The notes: generated by a model not told the origin, from the letters alone. 63,422 nt of DNA from an uncultured Flavobacteriaceae bacterium (GCA_938020445.1 CALIIC010000075.1:1-63422); one strand, 5' to 3'; positions 1 to 8,838 are shown, numbered from the stretch's first letter. A program made the numbers and translations.

Positions 1-521
1 AGCAGATAGGAATCGTTTTCTATGGCAACAGCCATCCAATTATGCATGTACTGGCCAGACCACCAATCTACTTGTACTATTTTGTTTATTGCCGCACCAA
101 GATAAACCAAGCTCAACTGAATATATAGCAGCCACGGCGTCTTGTTTTTATCGGTCAATCCTGCAAGTAAAAATGCACAAGCACAAATGAATAAATGATT
201 CCTAAAGATTGATTTGGAGCCTAAAAGCGCGATCAGTATCACAACTCCCAGAAGTATTGCCATGGTTTTTACCCTGCTATTGAGCAACAGTAAACCTCCA
301 GATACAATAAATGCTGTTTTAAGGCCGTATTCCAGCACGCCTGGAAACTGCCTAAAGTAATTCAAAAAGTCAAAGAAAGGCAGATAAGGGTCTCCTAAGT
401 AACTATAGAAGCCATTGATAAGCAGCATCACGAATAGCAACTTGCACATTAAAAGTACATTTGGTTGCATGGCCGTTTTCTCGGTATACCAAGGAAGGTA
501 TTTAGTTATTTTGGAGTTCAT
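1..521 (-). CDS. HTTM/gamma-carboxylase-like multi-pass membrane protein, truncated by window edge
   Basis: Open frame on the minus strand from an ATG at 521 to the window edge, so the C-terminus is missing. The 173 visible residues begin MNSKITKYLPWYTEK and contain several hydrophobic helices (LLFVMLLINGF, AFIVSGGLLLL, MAILLGVVILIALL, LFICACAFLLAGL). A WWSGQYMHNW stretch resembles the membrane domain of HTTM/DoxX-like proteins found in Bacteroidota. The ATG overlaps the end of the upstream 118-residue gene by 20 bp, suggesting translational coupling. The family call is by overall look only; 'integral membrane protein' is the safe part. Confidence 0.6.
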   Translation of the reverse strand, partial: MNSKITKYLPWYTEKTAMQPNVLLMCKLLFVMLLINGFYSYLGDPYLPFFDFLNYFRQFPGVLEYGLKTAFIVSGGLLLLNSRVKTMAILLGVVILIALLGSKSIFRNHLFICACAFLLAGLTDKNKTPWLLYIQLSLVYLGAAINKIVQVDWWSGQYMHNWMAVAIENDSYL

Positions 522-858
522 TTGGGAAATGCCATGTTTTGGGTGTATGACCGTTGGTTTCGTAGGTGACTGTTACCTCGGCATGATCTTCTTTTCCGTA
601 GGTGGTTTCGTAGGTCTCTATAAGATCAAAAATATTATGCACAGTTCTGGATTCCCAACCACTTGCCCGGTACCTATAGCGACTTCCAATCTCATGTTTA
701 GCGAGTGAAAGACCATTTATTTTTACCTCAACATCAAGCAAGGTCTGTTCATCATATGGTGCCCAGCAAAAATATCGTTCAGGCACAAAACGGGCATACC
801 CGATCATAATAACTTGGGCCGCTAAAAAGGAAATACCAATGAGTTGATTGACCTTCAT
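502..858 (-). CDS. Small conserved hypothetical protein with N-terminal membrane anchor
   Basis: A 118-residue protein with one N-terminal hydrophobic segment (LIGISFLAAQVIMIGYA) without an obvious lipobox, followed by a roughly 95-residue soluble part. The soluble part presumably faces the periplasm (inference). It is first of a two-gene unit with the membrane protein that overlaps its 3' end. I recognise no catalytic motif. The tail (VTVTYETNGHTPKTWHFPN) looks like a beta-rich accessory domain. It probably works with the downstream membrane protein; function unknown. Confidence 0.6.
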   Translation of the reverse strand: MKVNQLIGISFLAAQVIMIGYARFVPERYFCWAPYDEQTLLDVEVKINGLSLAKHEIGSRYRYRASGWESRTVHNIFDLIETYETTYGKEDHAEVTVTYETNGHTPKTWHFPNELQNN

Positions 859-903
859 TCTTTAATTGATTGGTTCAAGTTGCCGAATCGGGACAACATT
901 TTA

Positions 904-929
904 AAATGAATCAGGACTCAGATTCATTT
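904..929 (+). ncRNA. Stem-loop, possible leader or small-RNA hairpin
   Basis: Perfect 9-bp inverted repeat AAATGAATC / GATTCATTT with an 8-nt loop. TCAGGACTC (911-919, spanning the loop) is exactly complementary to GAGTCCTGA at 1035-1043 in the 5' arm of the terminator at 1031-1064, so the two structures could compete or kiss. A 13-codon reading frame starts inside the hairpin (ATG at 906). Whether this is a leader of the hydrolase gene at 1306 or a free small RNA cannot be decided from sequence. Confidence 0.3.
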
Positions 930-1030
930 ACTCTTCAAAAAGTGTAGGGGAGGGCACTGTTACTTCTCAAAAATAAGAAAAATAGTTTCAATACATATAC
1001 GCTGATAAAAAACCAAATAGTCACAAACTA

Positions 1031-1064
1031 AAAAGAGTCCTGACGTTTCGGTCAGGACTCTTTT
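1031..1064. terminator. Strong stem-loop with A/T flanks, bidirectional terminator type
   Basis: Perfect 14-bp inverted repeat AAAAGAGTCCTGAC / GTCAGGACTCTTTT around a 6-nt loop. It lies between two divergently oriented genes, where a terminator is not expected unless something is transcribed between 859 and 1031. The remainder of 859-1305 shows no convincing gene; a minus-strand frame at 1107-1376 has atypical composition and overlaps the hydrolase start. Confidence 0.75.
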
Positions 1065-1305
1065 ACGAGAACACTATATGAAAATGAAAAAATTTAACGC
1101 TTTGTTTTAATTACGCTGTAAACATACCCCGCTTGTGGAAGAACTGAAAAATATTGTTGTGAGAAGTGCCAAAATTGTGGTGTAGGAATCAAAATATGTT
1201 ATTAGCCTTTTGAAGCCTTCGTTACAAGCCCCTTTCATTTTTAAAAATAATCGCTCACGAGTGTAACTAATTCCATTCAAAAACCTTCTAACCGATAAAA
1301 GGAAT

Positions 1306-2223
1306 ATGGGAAAAAGGTTTAGATGGGTTTTTAGTATCGTATGTATTGCGCTACTCGCCTTAGGGTTTGTTGGCATTCATTGGGTGGCCCCTTATGCCCT
1401 TTTACAACCTGGCAGGGTACATTTAGACATTAGTCCGCCAGACTATGGTGCTGCTAGCGAGGTAGTACACATTACTACGGAGGATGGAATTGAACTGGTC
1501 GCTTATTGGACCTATCCAAAAGAAAAAAAGATAAGGGGAACGCTCCTATTTGTTCATGGCGTAGGGGGCTGTAAAGAACATTTTGTACCCTTGGCAAGCA
1601 AACTGACTGAAAGCGGGATTGCTTCGATTGTTTTTGATGGTCGGGCGCATGGCGAAAGCGGAGGCATATATTGCACCTATGGTTTCTATGAAAAGAAAGA
1701 TGTAAGTGCTGTAGTTGATTTTATTGAAGAAAAACAACTGAATGTTCCTTTGGGTATTTGGGGCAACTCCCTTGGCGGCGCCATTGCGATTCAGGCTTTG
1801 GAAAATGACGAACGCATTCAGTTCGGAATCATAGAAAGTACCTTTACCGATTTACCCCAAATTACCTTTGATTACAAAAAGCGATATCTTCAGGGGCTTG
1901 GCATTCGGTGGGTTTCTGATTATGCCCTTCAACGTGCGGCAAACATTGCTGATTTTGTCCCTGCACAGGTCAGCCCCTTGCAATCAGTCAAAAACATTGA
2001 ACAGCCTATTTTTATGGCGCATGGAAATAAGGACAAAAATATAGCCTTTAAGTACGGAAAAACCCTCTTTAAAAACCTAAAAAGCATCGAAAAAACATGG
2101 TATACGGTAGAAGGTGCCGGGCATATGAATTTAGGAGCAAAGGGAGGAGAAGCCTATCGACAAGCAGTAACTATTTTCATAGAACACCAGCTGTCTAGGA
2201 GTACTATTCAAAAGCCGCAATGA
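1306..2223 (+). CDS. Alpha/beta-hydrolase, membrane-anchored
   Basis: 305 residues. An N-terminal uncleaved signal/anchor helix (WVFSIVCIALLALGFVGIHW) is followed by an alpha/beta-hydrolase fold with an oxyanion HG motif (FVHGVGG). The nucleophile elbow is GNSLGG (Ser155); the likely triad is completed by Asp243 (GNKDKN) and His273 (GAGHMN). It resembles the 'cysteine proteinase' type or serine aminopeptidase S33 hydrolases of the cell envelope; substrate unknown. Its 3' end overlaps the convergent serine hydrolase gene by 20 bp. Confidence 0.88.
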   Translation: MGKRFRWVFSIVCIALLALGFVGIHWVAPYALLQPGRVHLDISPPDYGAASEVVHITTEDGIELVAYWTYPKEKKIRGTLLFVHGVGGCKEHFVPLASKLTESGIASIVFDGRAHGESGGIYCTYGFYEKKDVSAVVDFIEEKQLNVPLGIWGNSLGGAIAIQALENDERIQFGIIESTFTDLPQITFDYKKRYLQGLGIRWVSDYALQRAANIADFVPAQVSPLQSVKNIEQPIFMAHGNKDKNIAFKYGKTLFKNLKSIEKTWYTVEGAGHMNLGAKGGEAYRQAVTIFIEHQLSRSTIQKPQ

Positions 2224-3529
2224 CCTCTTGTAAAAATCGGCCGGCTTCAAAATCGGGCTCCCCCGCCAAGCCGGTACGAACGATTACAAGTTCCTTTGAA
2301 GGAATTATGTAGACACGTTGTCCCTGAAATCCATTGGCCGAGTAGAGGTCTTTAGGGACATTGGGATATTTTTCTCCTGCATTCAACCAAAAATGCGCAC
2401 CATATACTTCCTCAGAGTTAATCGTAGGTTTTCGCACATAGTCCACCCATTTTGAATCAAAGAGCTGTTCCCCGTTCCAGTTGCCATTGTGTAGATACAG
2501 CAATCCAAATTTAGCCCAATCACGGGTATTTGCCCAGCCATAGGAAGAACCAACAAAATTACCTTCCATATCGGCTTCTATCAGCATGGAATGCATGCCA
2601 ATTTTATCGATCAATTCGGTGTAGGGGAAATCTAGATAAGATTGGTGACTCTCGAATTTGGGACGCAAGATACCCGAGAGTAGGTTGGTGGTACCCGAAG
2701 AATAATTCCATAGTTCGGTTGGAGGTGCCAATGCTTCTTTTGACGCCTGTTTTTTAGTCATGTCGGTATCTAAGAACAACATTTCCGTTACATCTGAAAT
2801 ACTGGCATAGTCTTCATCCCACGCGAGTCCGCTTTGCATGCGTAACAGGTGATTTAGGGTGATCTCTTTTCTAGAGTCATTTTGCCATTCGGGAACGGGC
2901 GCAGGATCATTCACATTTAGTTTTCCTTGATATTGCAGCATACCATAGAGGGTGGCCAGCACACTTTTGGTCATGGACCAACCGAGAATAGGGGTTTTTT
3001 CAGAAAACCCTTCAATATAGCGTTCCGCAACTATTTGATCTTTATAAACAACCAAGACCGTCCGGGTTTTTTGTGTTTCCGCATTGGCGAAAGCACTGCT
3101 GACCGCATACTCCAACTTTTGATAGTCTATGCCTGCAAACACGGTATCTATTTTTCCGTTGTTACCATATGGAAAAGGAAGTGAATTTTTAAGCGTATGT
3201 CTTGTCGGACTCGGAAAAACCTTGGCCTCATGACCTTCTTTGACCAATACACAGCCCAAACCTTCCCTGTAAACTGCGTCTCGTTCCATAAGGCCCCATA
3301 CCGAGGCCGATATCGTATCCTTATCATAACTGGTCTCCGCCAATTTAATAAGGGGCATATTATTTTCGTTTGCCGTAATTGAGGTATACGAATGCCCTCC
3401 GATAAAATGACTGGAAGCCATATTTTTTGAAGCATAACCTGCTATTATATTAAGTTTTGGGTACTGTAGAGAAGCAAAAACACCTACTATTAGCAGCAGT
3501 GCAATCAATATTCGTTTGATGGTCTTCAT
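2204..3529 (-). CDS. Serine hydrolase of the class C beta-lactamase fold
   Basis: 441 residues with an N-terminal signal/anchor (ILIALLLIVGVFASL). The SxxK nucleophile motif is SMTK (Ser185, Lys188) and the YxN-type motif is YSS (Tyr276). The C-terminal region GFQGQRVYIIPSKELVIVRTG is typical of the 'beta-lactamase-related serine hydrolase' family (Pfam Beta-lactamase), which includes esterases and D-aminopeptidases more often than true antibiotic resistance enzymes. Exported by prediction; substrate unknown. Convergent with the upstream hydrolase, sharing 20 bp of 3' end. Confidence 0.88.
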   Translation of the reverse strand: MKTIKRILIALLLIVGVFASLQYPKLNIIAGYASKNMASSHFIGGHSYTSITANENNMPLIKLAETSYDKDTISASVWGLMERDAVYREGLGCVLVKEGHEAKVFPSPTRHTLKNSLPFPYGNNGKIDTVFAGIDYQKLEYAVSSAFANAETQKTRTVLVVYKDQIVAERYIEGFSEKTPILGWSMTKSVLATLYGMLQYQGKLNVNDPAPVPEWQNDSRKEITLNHLLRMQSGLAWDEDYASISDVTEMLFLDTDMTKKQASKEALAPPTELWNYSSGTTNLLSGILRPKFESHQSYLDFPYTELIDKIGMHSMLIEADMEGNFVGSSYGWANTRDWAKFGLLYLHNGNWNGEQLFDSKWVDYVRKPTINSEEVYGAHFWLNAGEKYPNVPKDLYSANGFQGQRVYIIPSKELVIVRTGLAGEPDFEAGRFLQEVIAAFE

Positions 3530-3613
3530 AGGGCAAGGTTCATTTAAATTTGGTCTAATAGAAATAGAGGGTGCAAAACAATATGCTTTTCCATAAATCT
3601 AAAAATAGATCAA

Positions 3614-3646
3614 TTTGTAAAACAAAAGAACATATTTCCTAATTTG
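3614..3646 (+). promoter_or_regulatory. Possible Bacteroidota promoter for the Gfo/Idh gene
   Basis: TTTG at 3614-3617 and TAATTTG at 3640-3646, 22 bp apart, resemble the Bacteroidota -33 TTTG / -7 TAnnTTTG elements; the -7 box is one base short. It would start transcription about 25 bp before the ATG at 3678. Confidence 0.3.
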
Positions 3647-3677
3647 TAGTCCTTTAAAACCGCAAAGACACTTGAAA

Positions 3678-4769
3678 ATGAATAAGAGAAGAACATTTCT
3701 TAAGAAATCGGGACTTTTGGTAGCGGCAAGTTCGCTACCGCTATCGGTATTTTCCATTCCCATAAAGAAGAAGAAATTAGGCGTGGCTTTGGTAGGTTTA
3801 GGGTACTATAGTACAGATTTGTTGGCACCTGCTTTACAATTAACGGAACATTGTGAACTAAAAGGAATTGTAACCGGCAGCCCGGAGAAAGTCCCGATAT
3901 GGCAGCAAAAGTATGGTATTGAAGATCGCAATGTGTACAATTACGAGAACATGCATACCATTGCGGACAATGATGAGATAGACGTGGTGTATATTGTATT
4001 GCCCAACAAATTACATCTTCCCTTTGCCCTTATAGGGGCGAATGCAGGAAAGCATGTATGGTGCGAAAAACCAATGGCGACTACGGTATCGGAGTGCGAA
4101 CAGATGATCGCGGTTTGCCGAAAGAATAAAGTACAACTAACAATTGGGTATCGTATGCAGCATGAACCGGTTACGCAAACCGTGATCGGTTGGAGAAAAT
4201 CCAAGCCCTACGGCGCTATTAAAAGTATGTATGCCGAGGCTGGTTTTGTAAATAATGCGAATGACCCCAAGCATTGGAAAATTAACAAGGAATTGGGCGG
4301 CGGTGCTATGTTCGATATGGGCGTCTACCCGTTAAATGCTACTAGGTATGTGACCGGTTTAGAGCCAATAGCGGTGAGCGCAACGCAAGAAAATACGCGT
4401 TCCCATATTTTTGATGCAGATGAAACTACCTTTTTCAATTTAGAATTTCCGAACGGAATAACGGCAGAATGTAAAACAACTTTTGCTGAAAACATCAATA
4501 CGTTGAAAGTTGATTGTGATGCAGGGTGGTATACCTTGAGTCCGTTTCAAGCGTATAGCGGAGTGCGGGGAGAAGCCAGTGATGGAACCATCCTAAAGCC
4601 TTTCAAGGGAAACGAGCAGGCAAAGCAAATGGATGATGATGCATTGGCAATCATAAATGACTCTGAAGACAATATACTTGTGCCGGGAATGGAAGGGTTG
4701 CATGATGTGAAAGTGGTCGAAGCTATTTTTGCCTCTGCCGCAAACGGTGGTAAACGTATAATTCTGTAA
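3678..4769 (+). CDS. Gfo/Idh/MocA-family NAD(P)-dependent oxidoreductase, Tat-exported
   Basis: 363 residues from ATG 3678 (a TTG lies two codons upstream). A twin-arginine signal is visible (KRRTFLKKSGLLVAASSLPLS). The Rossmann fold begins at KLGVALVGLGYYS, and the EKP motif of the family occurs as WCEKPMA. The C-terminal GFO_IDH_MocA_C region includes GGGAMFDMGVYPLNA. These enzymes oxidise or reduce sugars and polyols; the Tat signal implies a periplasmic enzyme folded with bound cofactor, as in glucose-fructose oxidoreductase. Two bases separate it from the pirin gene, so the two are probably co-transcribed. Specific substrate unknown. Confidence 0.9.
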   Translation: MNKRRTFLKKSGLLVAASSLPLSVFSIPIKKKKLGVALVGLGYYSTDLLAPALQLTEHCELKGIVTGSPEKVPIWQQKYGIEDRNVYNYENMHTIADNDEIDVVYIVLPNKLHLPFALIGANAGKHVWCEKPMATTVSECEQMIAVCRKNKVQLTIGYRMQHEPVTQTVIGWRKSKPYGAIKSMYAEAGFVNNANDPKHWKINKELGGGAMFDMGVYPLNATRYVTGLEPIAVSATQENTRSHIFDADETTFFNLEFPNGITAECKTTFAENINTLKVDCDAGWYTLSPFQAYSGVRGEASDGTILKPFKGNEQAKQMDDDALAIINDSEDNILVPGMEGLHDVKVVEAIFASAANGGKRIIL

Positions 4770-4771
4770 GC

Positions 4772-5647
4772 ATGTCAAATATTGGTTTAATTATGGAAGA
4801 ACGAAGTCGTGATATAGGCGATTTTTTAGTAGGAAGGTTGATTCCTTTTCGAAAAAAACGCATGATAGGTCCATTTATTTTCATAGATCATATGGGACCG
4901 ACTCAACTTGGACCGGAACGATATATGGATGTTGATCAACACCCTCATATTGGCCTTGCTACACTTACCTACATGCTAGAAGGCGAACTAATGCATGCAG
5001 ATAGTATAGGAACTGAACAACGAATTGCACCGGGTTCGGTAAATTGGATGGTGGCCGGGAAAGGCGTTTCACATACAGAACGAACCCCCAATGATTTGCG
5101 CAATGGACATCAATTTACCGCACATGGCTATCAGATTTGGGTGGCCTTACCGAAGGCTTTTGAAATGGTTCCACCTGAATTTCACCATATTGAAGCTGCG
5201 GCCTTGCCCAATTGGGCGGATGGTCCCGCTCATTTTAAATTAATTGCAGGGGAAGGTTTTGGGAAAAAGTCAAGTGTACCGACCCATTCACCACTTTTCA
5301 TGGTGGAGGTTAAAACAACGGAAGCATACGAACTGGTAATAGATGATCAGTTAAAAGGAGAAATAGGTATCTGTATTGTTTCCGGGAGTATTGAGGCCTG
5401 CGGACAAACCATTGAAAAAGGAAATATTGTAGTATCAAAGGTCGAAGATACTTGTGACGTTCGTCTGGAAGCAAATACACATTTGCTATTGTTTGGGGGA
5501 CAACCATTTCCCGAAGCGCGACATATTTATTGGAATTTCGTTTCTTCCGATCCTGAAAAGATTGAAGCGGCCAAGGTAGCATGGGCGGCGAAAACCTTTC
5601 CCATGATGAGCGATGATGACAGTTATGTGCCACTACCCTCGCACTAA
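4772..5647 (+). CDS. Pirin-family bicupin protein
   Basis: 291 residues, cytoplasmic (no signal). The pirin N-terminal cupin signature is present: HPHIGLATLTY supplies His57 and His59, and GVSHTER supplies His101 and Glu103, matching the metal-binding set of human pirin (His56, His58, His101, Glu103). Pirins bind Fe and some act as quercetin 2,3-dioxygenases; the physiological role here is unknown. Transcribed right behind the Gfo/Idh gene; the 3' end overlaps the convergent DUF2452 gene by 15 bp. Confidence 0.92.
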   Translation: MSNIGLIMEERSRDIGDFLVGRLIPFRKKRMIGPFIFIDHMGPTQLGPERYMDVDQHPHIGLATLTYMLEGELMHADSIGTEQRIAPGSVNWMVAGKGVSHTERTPNDLRNGHQFTAHGYQIWVALPKAFEMVPPEFHHIEAAALPNWADGPAHFKLIAGEGFGKKSSVPTHSPLFMVEVKTTEAYELVIDDQLKGEIGICIVSGSIEACGQTIEKGNIVVSKVEDTCDVRLEANTHLLLFGGQPFPEARHIYWNFVSSDPEKIEAAKVAWAAKTFPMMSDDDSYVPLPSH

Positions 5648-6043
5648 ACGCTCCCACATTTTATCTGGTCCCAGGCGAAAACTACCAACAAAATCAAAAT
5701 TGCATTCTTCTGGGGATAAGATAGAGAGAAATATAGTTTCGTCTTTTGCGCGATATAGATGATATGTTTTACCCGTAATTGGTTCAAAACTATACTTTGC
5801 GCCATAGACCAAGTTATTGTATTCAAATTGCTCCATCATTTCTTGGTATTGCAATTGAATAGCCTCATACCGTGCTTTGAATTCATTGTTTGCAGATACG
5901 ATATTGGTGTTTTTCCATGTGGTAACATCCGGGGGCACTATTTTAGGAGCTGCAACCCCGGAGGCGTATGGTAACAAACTACCATTGTAAGTTTGGGTTT
6001 CGGCATCGAATACGACGGAATCTGGTTTTTTTTCTTTCTTCAT
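5633..6043 (-). CDS. DUF2452 family protein
   Basis: 136 residues starting at the ATG at 6043 (MKKEKKPDSVVFD). An in-frame start nine codons upstream is possible but its extra residues do not look conserved. I recognise the DUF2452 pattern: LLPYASGVAAPKIVPPD near the N-terminus, a central helix, then KTYHLYR and ECNFDFVGSFRLG near the C-terminus. Small, soluble, widespread in Flavobacteriia; function unknown. Convergent with the pirin gene, with overlapping stop regions. Confidence 0.8.
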   Translation of the reverse strand: MKKEKKPDSVVFDAETQTYNGSLLPYASGVAAPKIVPPDVTTWKNTNIVSANNEFKARYEAIQLQYQEMMEQFEYNNLVYGAKYSFEPITGKTYHLYRAKDETIFLSILSPEECNFDFVGSFRLGPDKMWERLVRG

Positions 6044-6156
6044 AGAATACAAATTTAAACAATAAGGCATAAGTACCTGTCGAAAAACAGTGCATTATTT
6101 TGTTGCATCAGCGACTATGGTTATCTTCAAAGGGTGGTCGGGAAAATTAAAATACA

Positions 6157-6579
6157 ATGAAGCATAGTTTAGTTTGTTGGGCGTTCGGAATGCTATTCTT
6201 TTTTGCCTCCTGTGCCACAGAACAAGAGCGGTTTCGATGGGAGGAAATGGAGGTGACGGTTTCTGCTTTTAATTCAGTGGCTTCCCAGACTGACGGTTCA
6301 CCAGCAATAGCCGCGTGGGGGGATACCCTCATACCGGGTATGAGATGTGTTGCGGTATCGAGAGATTTAGTTGCTTTAGGCTTGGGTCACAATGTCCACA
6401 TTAAGATAGAAGGGGCCGATCAGGTGTATTTGGTTAAAGATAAAATGCACCACCGTTGGAAGAAACGGGTAGACCTTTATATGGGCACCGATGTGGACAA
6501 GGCACGTGAATGGGGTAAAAAGAAGTTGAAAATCAGATACCGTGTTGCGAATGATAGTCTTGCTGAAACGGGGAAGTAA
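6157..6579 (+). CDS. Lipoprotein with 3D (double-psi beta-barrel) domain
   Basis: 140 residues. Signal peptide with lipobox (FFFASC, Cys19). The rest fits the 3D domain, named for three conserved aspartates, seen here in QTDGSP, VKDKM and RVDLY, with the WG motif in AREWGKKK near the end. 3D domains form the catalytic barrel of MltA-type lytic transglycosylases and of Rpf/Sps-like murein enzymes. Likely anchored in the outer membrane and peptidoglycan-active. First of three same-strand envelope genes. Confidence 0.8.
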   Translation: MKHSLVCWAFGMLFFFASCATEQERFRWEEMEVTVSAFNSVASQTDGSPAIAAWGDTLIPGMRCVAVSRDLVALGLGHNVHIKIEGADQVYLVKDKMHHRWKKRVDLYMGTDVDKAREWGKKKLKIRYRVANDSLAETGK

Positions 6580-6598
6580 AAATCAGATAAAGCTGAAC

Positions 6599-6625
6599 CC
6601 GTCACTACTAAGTTATTGGTGACGG
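6599..6625 (+). terminator. Weak stem-loop between lipoprotein and amidase genes
   Basis: Inverted repeat CCGTCAC / GTGACGG with a 13-nt loop, 20 bp after the 3D-domain gene. The T-tract is poor, so it may be a partial terminator or an mRNA-stability structure rather than a full stop. Confidence 0.4.
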
Positions 6626-6692
6626 CTTGTGGGTCAACTGTTCATTTTAATCGGGAGCAATGACACAAGTTTATAAAACACACACCCAAAGA

Positions 6693-7370
6693 ATGAAATT
6701 AAAACACTTTGCAATTATTATAGTAACCGTTTTGTGTTCTTGCACAGGAGCCAAAAGAATTGTTAACAAACCTATTGTTTTTAATGAAGAGCGAAAACAA
6801 TTAACGCGAGAGTATATCAGTGACCACTATGATATGAAGACTGAATCTGTCACCATTGTTCCTAAAATGATTGTACTACACTGGACGGTCATCCCTACCT
6901 TCGAAAATTCGTTCGAAGCTTTTAAAGAAGCGCGATTACCAAGTTGGCGCCCTGATATAAAAAACGCAAGTGCCTTGAACGTATCGGCTCATTTTCTAGT
7001 AGACCGGGACGGAACTATTTATAGTTTAATGCCCGAAACTACGATGGGCAGGCATGTTATAGGTCTTAACTATTGTTCTATTGGTGTAGAGAATGTAGGC
7101 GGTGCTGATGAAAACCCCTTAACAACAGCCCAACTAAAGTCAAATATTTGGCTCGTAAAGTACCTTGCAAAGAAATATGATATTGAATATCTTATTGGTC
7201 ATTATGAATACCCTAATTTTGAAGGGCATCCATTGTGGTTGGAACAAGATGACGGTTACCGAACCACTAAGAAAGATCCAGGGCCCGATTTCATGAAAAA
7301 AGTACGAGAAGCCACTACCAAGTTCAATTTCAAACCAATCCCTGTCAAACCTGTATCACATGAGAATTAA
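6693..7370 (+). CDS. N-acetylmuramoyl-L-alanine amidase (Amidase_2), lipoprotein
   Basis: 225 residues from the ATG at 6693, chosen because MKLKHFAIIIVTVLCSC is a clean lipoprotein signal; an ATG at 6660 would add 11 hydrophilic residues in front. Amidase_2 zinc ligands are visible: His in VLHWT, His in IGHYEYPN, and Asp in KKDPGPDF. GVENVGG lies in the active-site strand. It would cleave the bond between MurNAc and the stem peptide of peptidoglycan or its fragments. It overlaps the following M14 peptidase gene by 11 bp, indicating coupled expression. Confidence 0.88.
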   Translation: MKLKHFAIIIVTVLCSCTGAKRIVNKPIVFNEERKQLTREYISDHYDMKTESVTIVPKMIVLHWTVIPTFENSFEAFKEARLPSWRPDIKNASALNVSAHFLVDRDGTIYSLMPETTMGRHVIGLNYCSIGVENVGGADENPLTTAQLKSNIWLVKYLAKKYDIEYLIGHYEYPNFEGHPLWLEQDDGYRTTKKDPGPDFMKKVREATTKFNFKPIPVKPVSHEN

Positions 7371-8838
7371 ATTACTGTTTTTACTGTTGCCCTTTTGTTG
7401 TATGACCGTTTTATCGCAGCAAAAAAACCTTACCTCGGCACTGTATGAAACTTACGATGATTACAAGGAAGCGTCCTTGAACAAGCGACGTATCAAACAC
7501 CACGAATTGCAAGACTTACTAACGGAATATCGGAAAAACCCAAGGTTTACGGTAAAGACGGTTGGACAATCCATCGAAGGGCGTGACTTAAATTTAATCA
7601 GTATCGGTAAGGGAAAAACCCATGTATTCTTATGGTCACAGATGCACGGTAACGAGCCTACCGCCACCCAAGCCATTTTCGATATATTCAATTTTTTGGA
7701 TAGCGCCGATTTTAAAGAGGAAAAGAAGGCTATCCTTAGCAATTTGACCCTGCATTTTCTCCCGATGTTAAATCCAGATGGGGCAGAGGTCTACCAACGT
7801 AGAAACCGATTGGGTATCGATATTAATCGCGATGCGTTGCGCTTGCAATCTCCAGAAGGACGAACGTTGAAAAGAGTGCGTGACAGCCTAGAGGCAGATT
7901 TCGGATTCAATTTGCACGATCAAAGTACCTATTACAATGCCGAACGTACCGATAAACCTGCCACGATATCCTATTTGGCACCTGCCTATAATTATGAAAA
8001 AGAAATCAATGATGTACGGGGCAATGCAATGAAGGTAATCGCCTTTATGAATGGGATTATACAACAATACGCACCCGGTCAGGTAGGGAAGTATAATGAT
8101 GATTTTGAACCGAGGGCATTTGGTGATAATATTCAAAAATGGGGCACAAGTACCATATTAATAGAATCGGGTGGTTATTCAAACGATGTTGAGAAACAAG
8201 AAATACGAAAGCTGAACTATGTTTCTATCCTTGCAGCCATTTATACGATTGCCAAAGGAAATTACACTGATATTTCTTTGGATGATTATTGGAACATACC
8301 CGAAAACGACCGAAAACTATTTGACCTTAAAATCACGAATGCAACCTATAAAATTTTTGATAGGCCCTATATACTTGACATTGGTATGAATCGGCTAGAA
8401 GTGAATCGTCAGGATTTCAATAGTTTTTGGTATAGTAGTCGTGTTATAGATCAAGGTGATCTATCTACCTATTTTGGGTATGAAACATTTGATGCAACAG
8501 GGTATACCATTCGAGAGGGAAGAGTAGCGCCAGAAACTATAAAGGGTCCCGCACAGCTAAATCAGGTTAACGCTATGGAATTGTTGAAAAAGGGATACAC
8601 CTATCTTCGTTGTACAAACATACCCAAAGACTGGGATTCTTCACCACTACCAATTCATTTAATAGGAAAAGCTTTTAAAACCCCTGAGTTTCTCTTGGAA
8701 GTGGGCGTGAACCCAACCTTTTTGTTAGAAAGAGCCGGAGTAGTAGAGTTTGCGGTTATCAATGGTTTTTTGATAAACCTTATGGACGAGCAAGGAGGCA
8801 AGCAATTTTCATTCAAAAACGGAATGCTTTATCGGTAA
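7360..8838 (+). CDS. M14-family zinc metallopeptidase, exported
   Basis: 492 residues with a Sec signal (LLFLLLPFCCMTVLSQ). The M14 zinc motif HxxE is HGNE (His96, Glu99); the arginine/asparagine substrate-binding region is RRNRLGIDINRD, the third zinc ligand is probably the His of FNLHD, and the catalytic Glu may lie in ILIESGG. M14 enzymes include carboxypeptidases and murein tripeptide/DL-endopeptidases. With the preceding amidase and 3D-domain protein, a role in peptide stems of murein is plausible (inference). The stop codon sits inside the terminator hairpin. Confidence 0.88.
   Translation: MRIKLLFLLLPFCCMTVLSQQKNLTSALYETYDDYKEASLNKRRIKHHELQDLLTEYRKNPRFTVKTVGQSIEGRDLNLISIGKGKTHVFLWSQMHGNEPTATQAIFDIFNFLDSADFKEEKKAILSNLTLHFLPMLNPDGAEVYQRRNRLGIDINRDALRLQSPEGRTLKRVRDSLEADFGFNLHDQSTYYNAERTDKPATISYLAPAYNYEKEINDVRGNAMKVIAFMNGIIQQYAPGQVGKYNDDFEPRAFGDNIQKWGTSTILIESGGYSNDVEKQEIRKLNYVSILAAIYTIAKGNYTDISLDDYWNIPENDRKLFDLKITNATYKIFDRPYILDIGMNRLEVNRQDFNSFWYSSRVIDQGDLSTYFGYETFDATGYTIREGRVAPETIKGPAQLNQVNAMELLKKGYTYLRCTNIPKDWDSSPLPIHLIGKAFKTPEFLLEVGVNPTFLLERAGVVEFAVINGFLINLMDEQGGKQFSFKNGMLYR

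Noticed and set aside
1107..1376. 89-codon frame on the minus strand
   Set aside because: Overlaps the start of the hydrolase gene, lies behind no promoter-like box, and its translation has no recognisable domain or coherent signal; taken as chance.
2204..3529. Antibiotic-resistance beta-lactamase
   Set aside because: SxxK and YxS motifs place it in the broad serine hydrolase family; no feature is specific for a resistance enzyme.
6044..6070. Longer start for the DUF2452 protein
   Set aside because: The nine extra residues do not resemble the family start MKKEKKPD.
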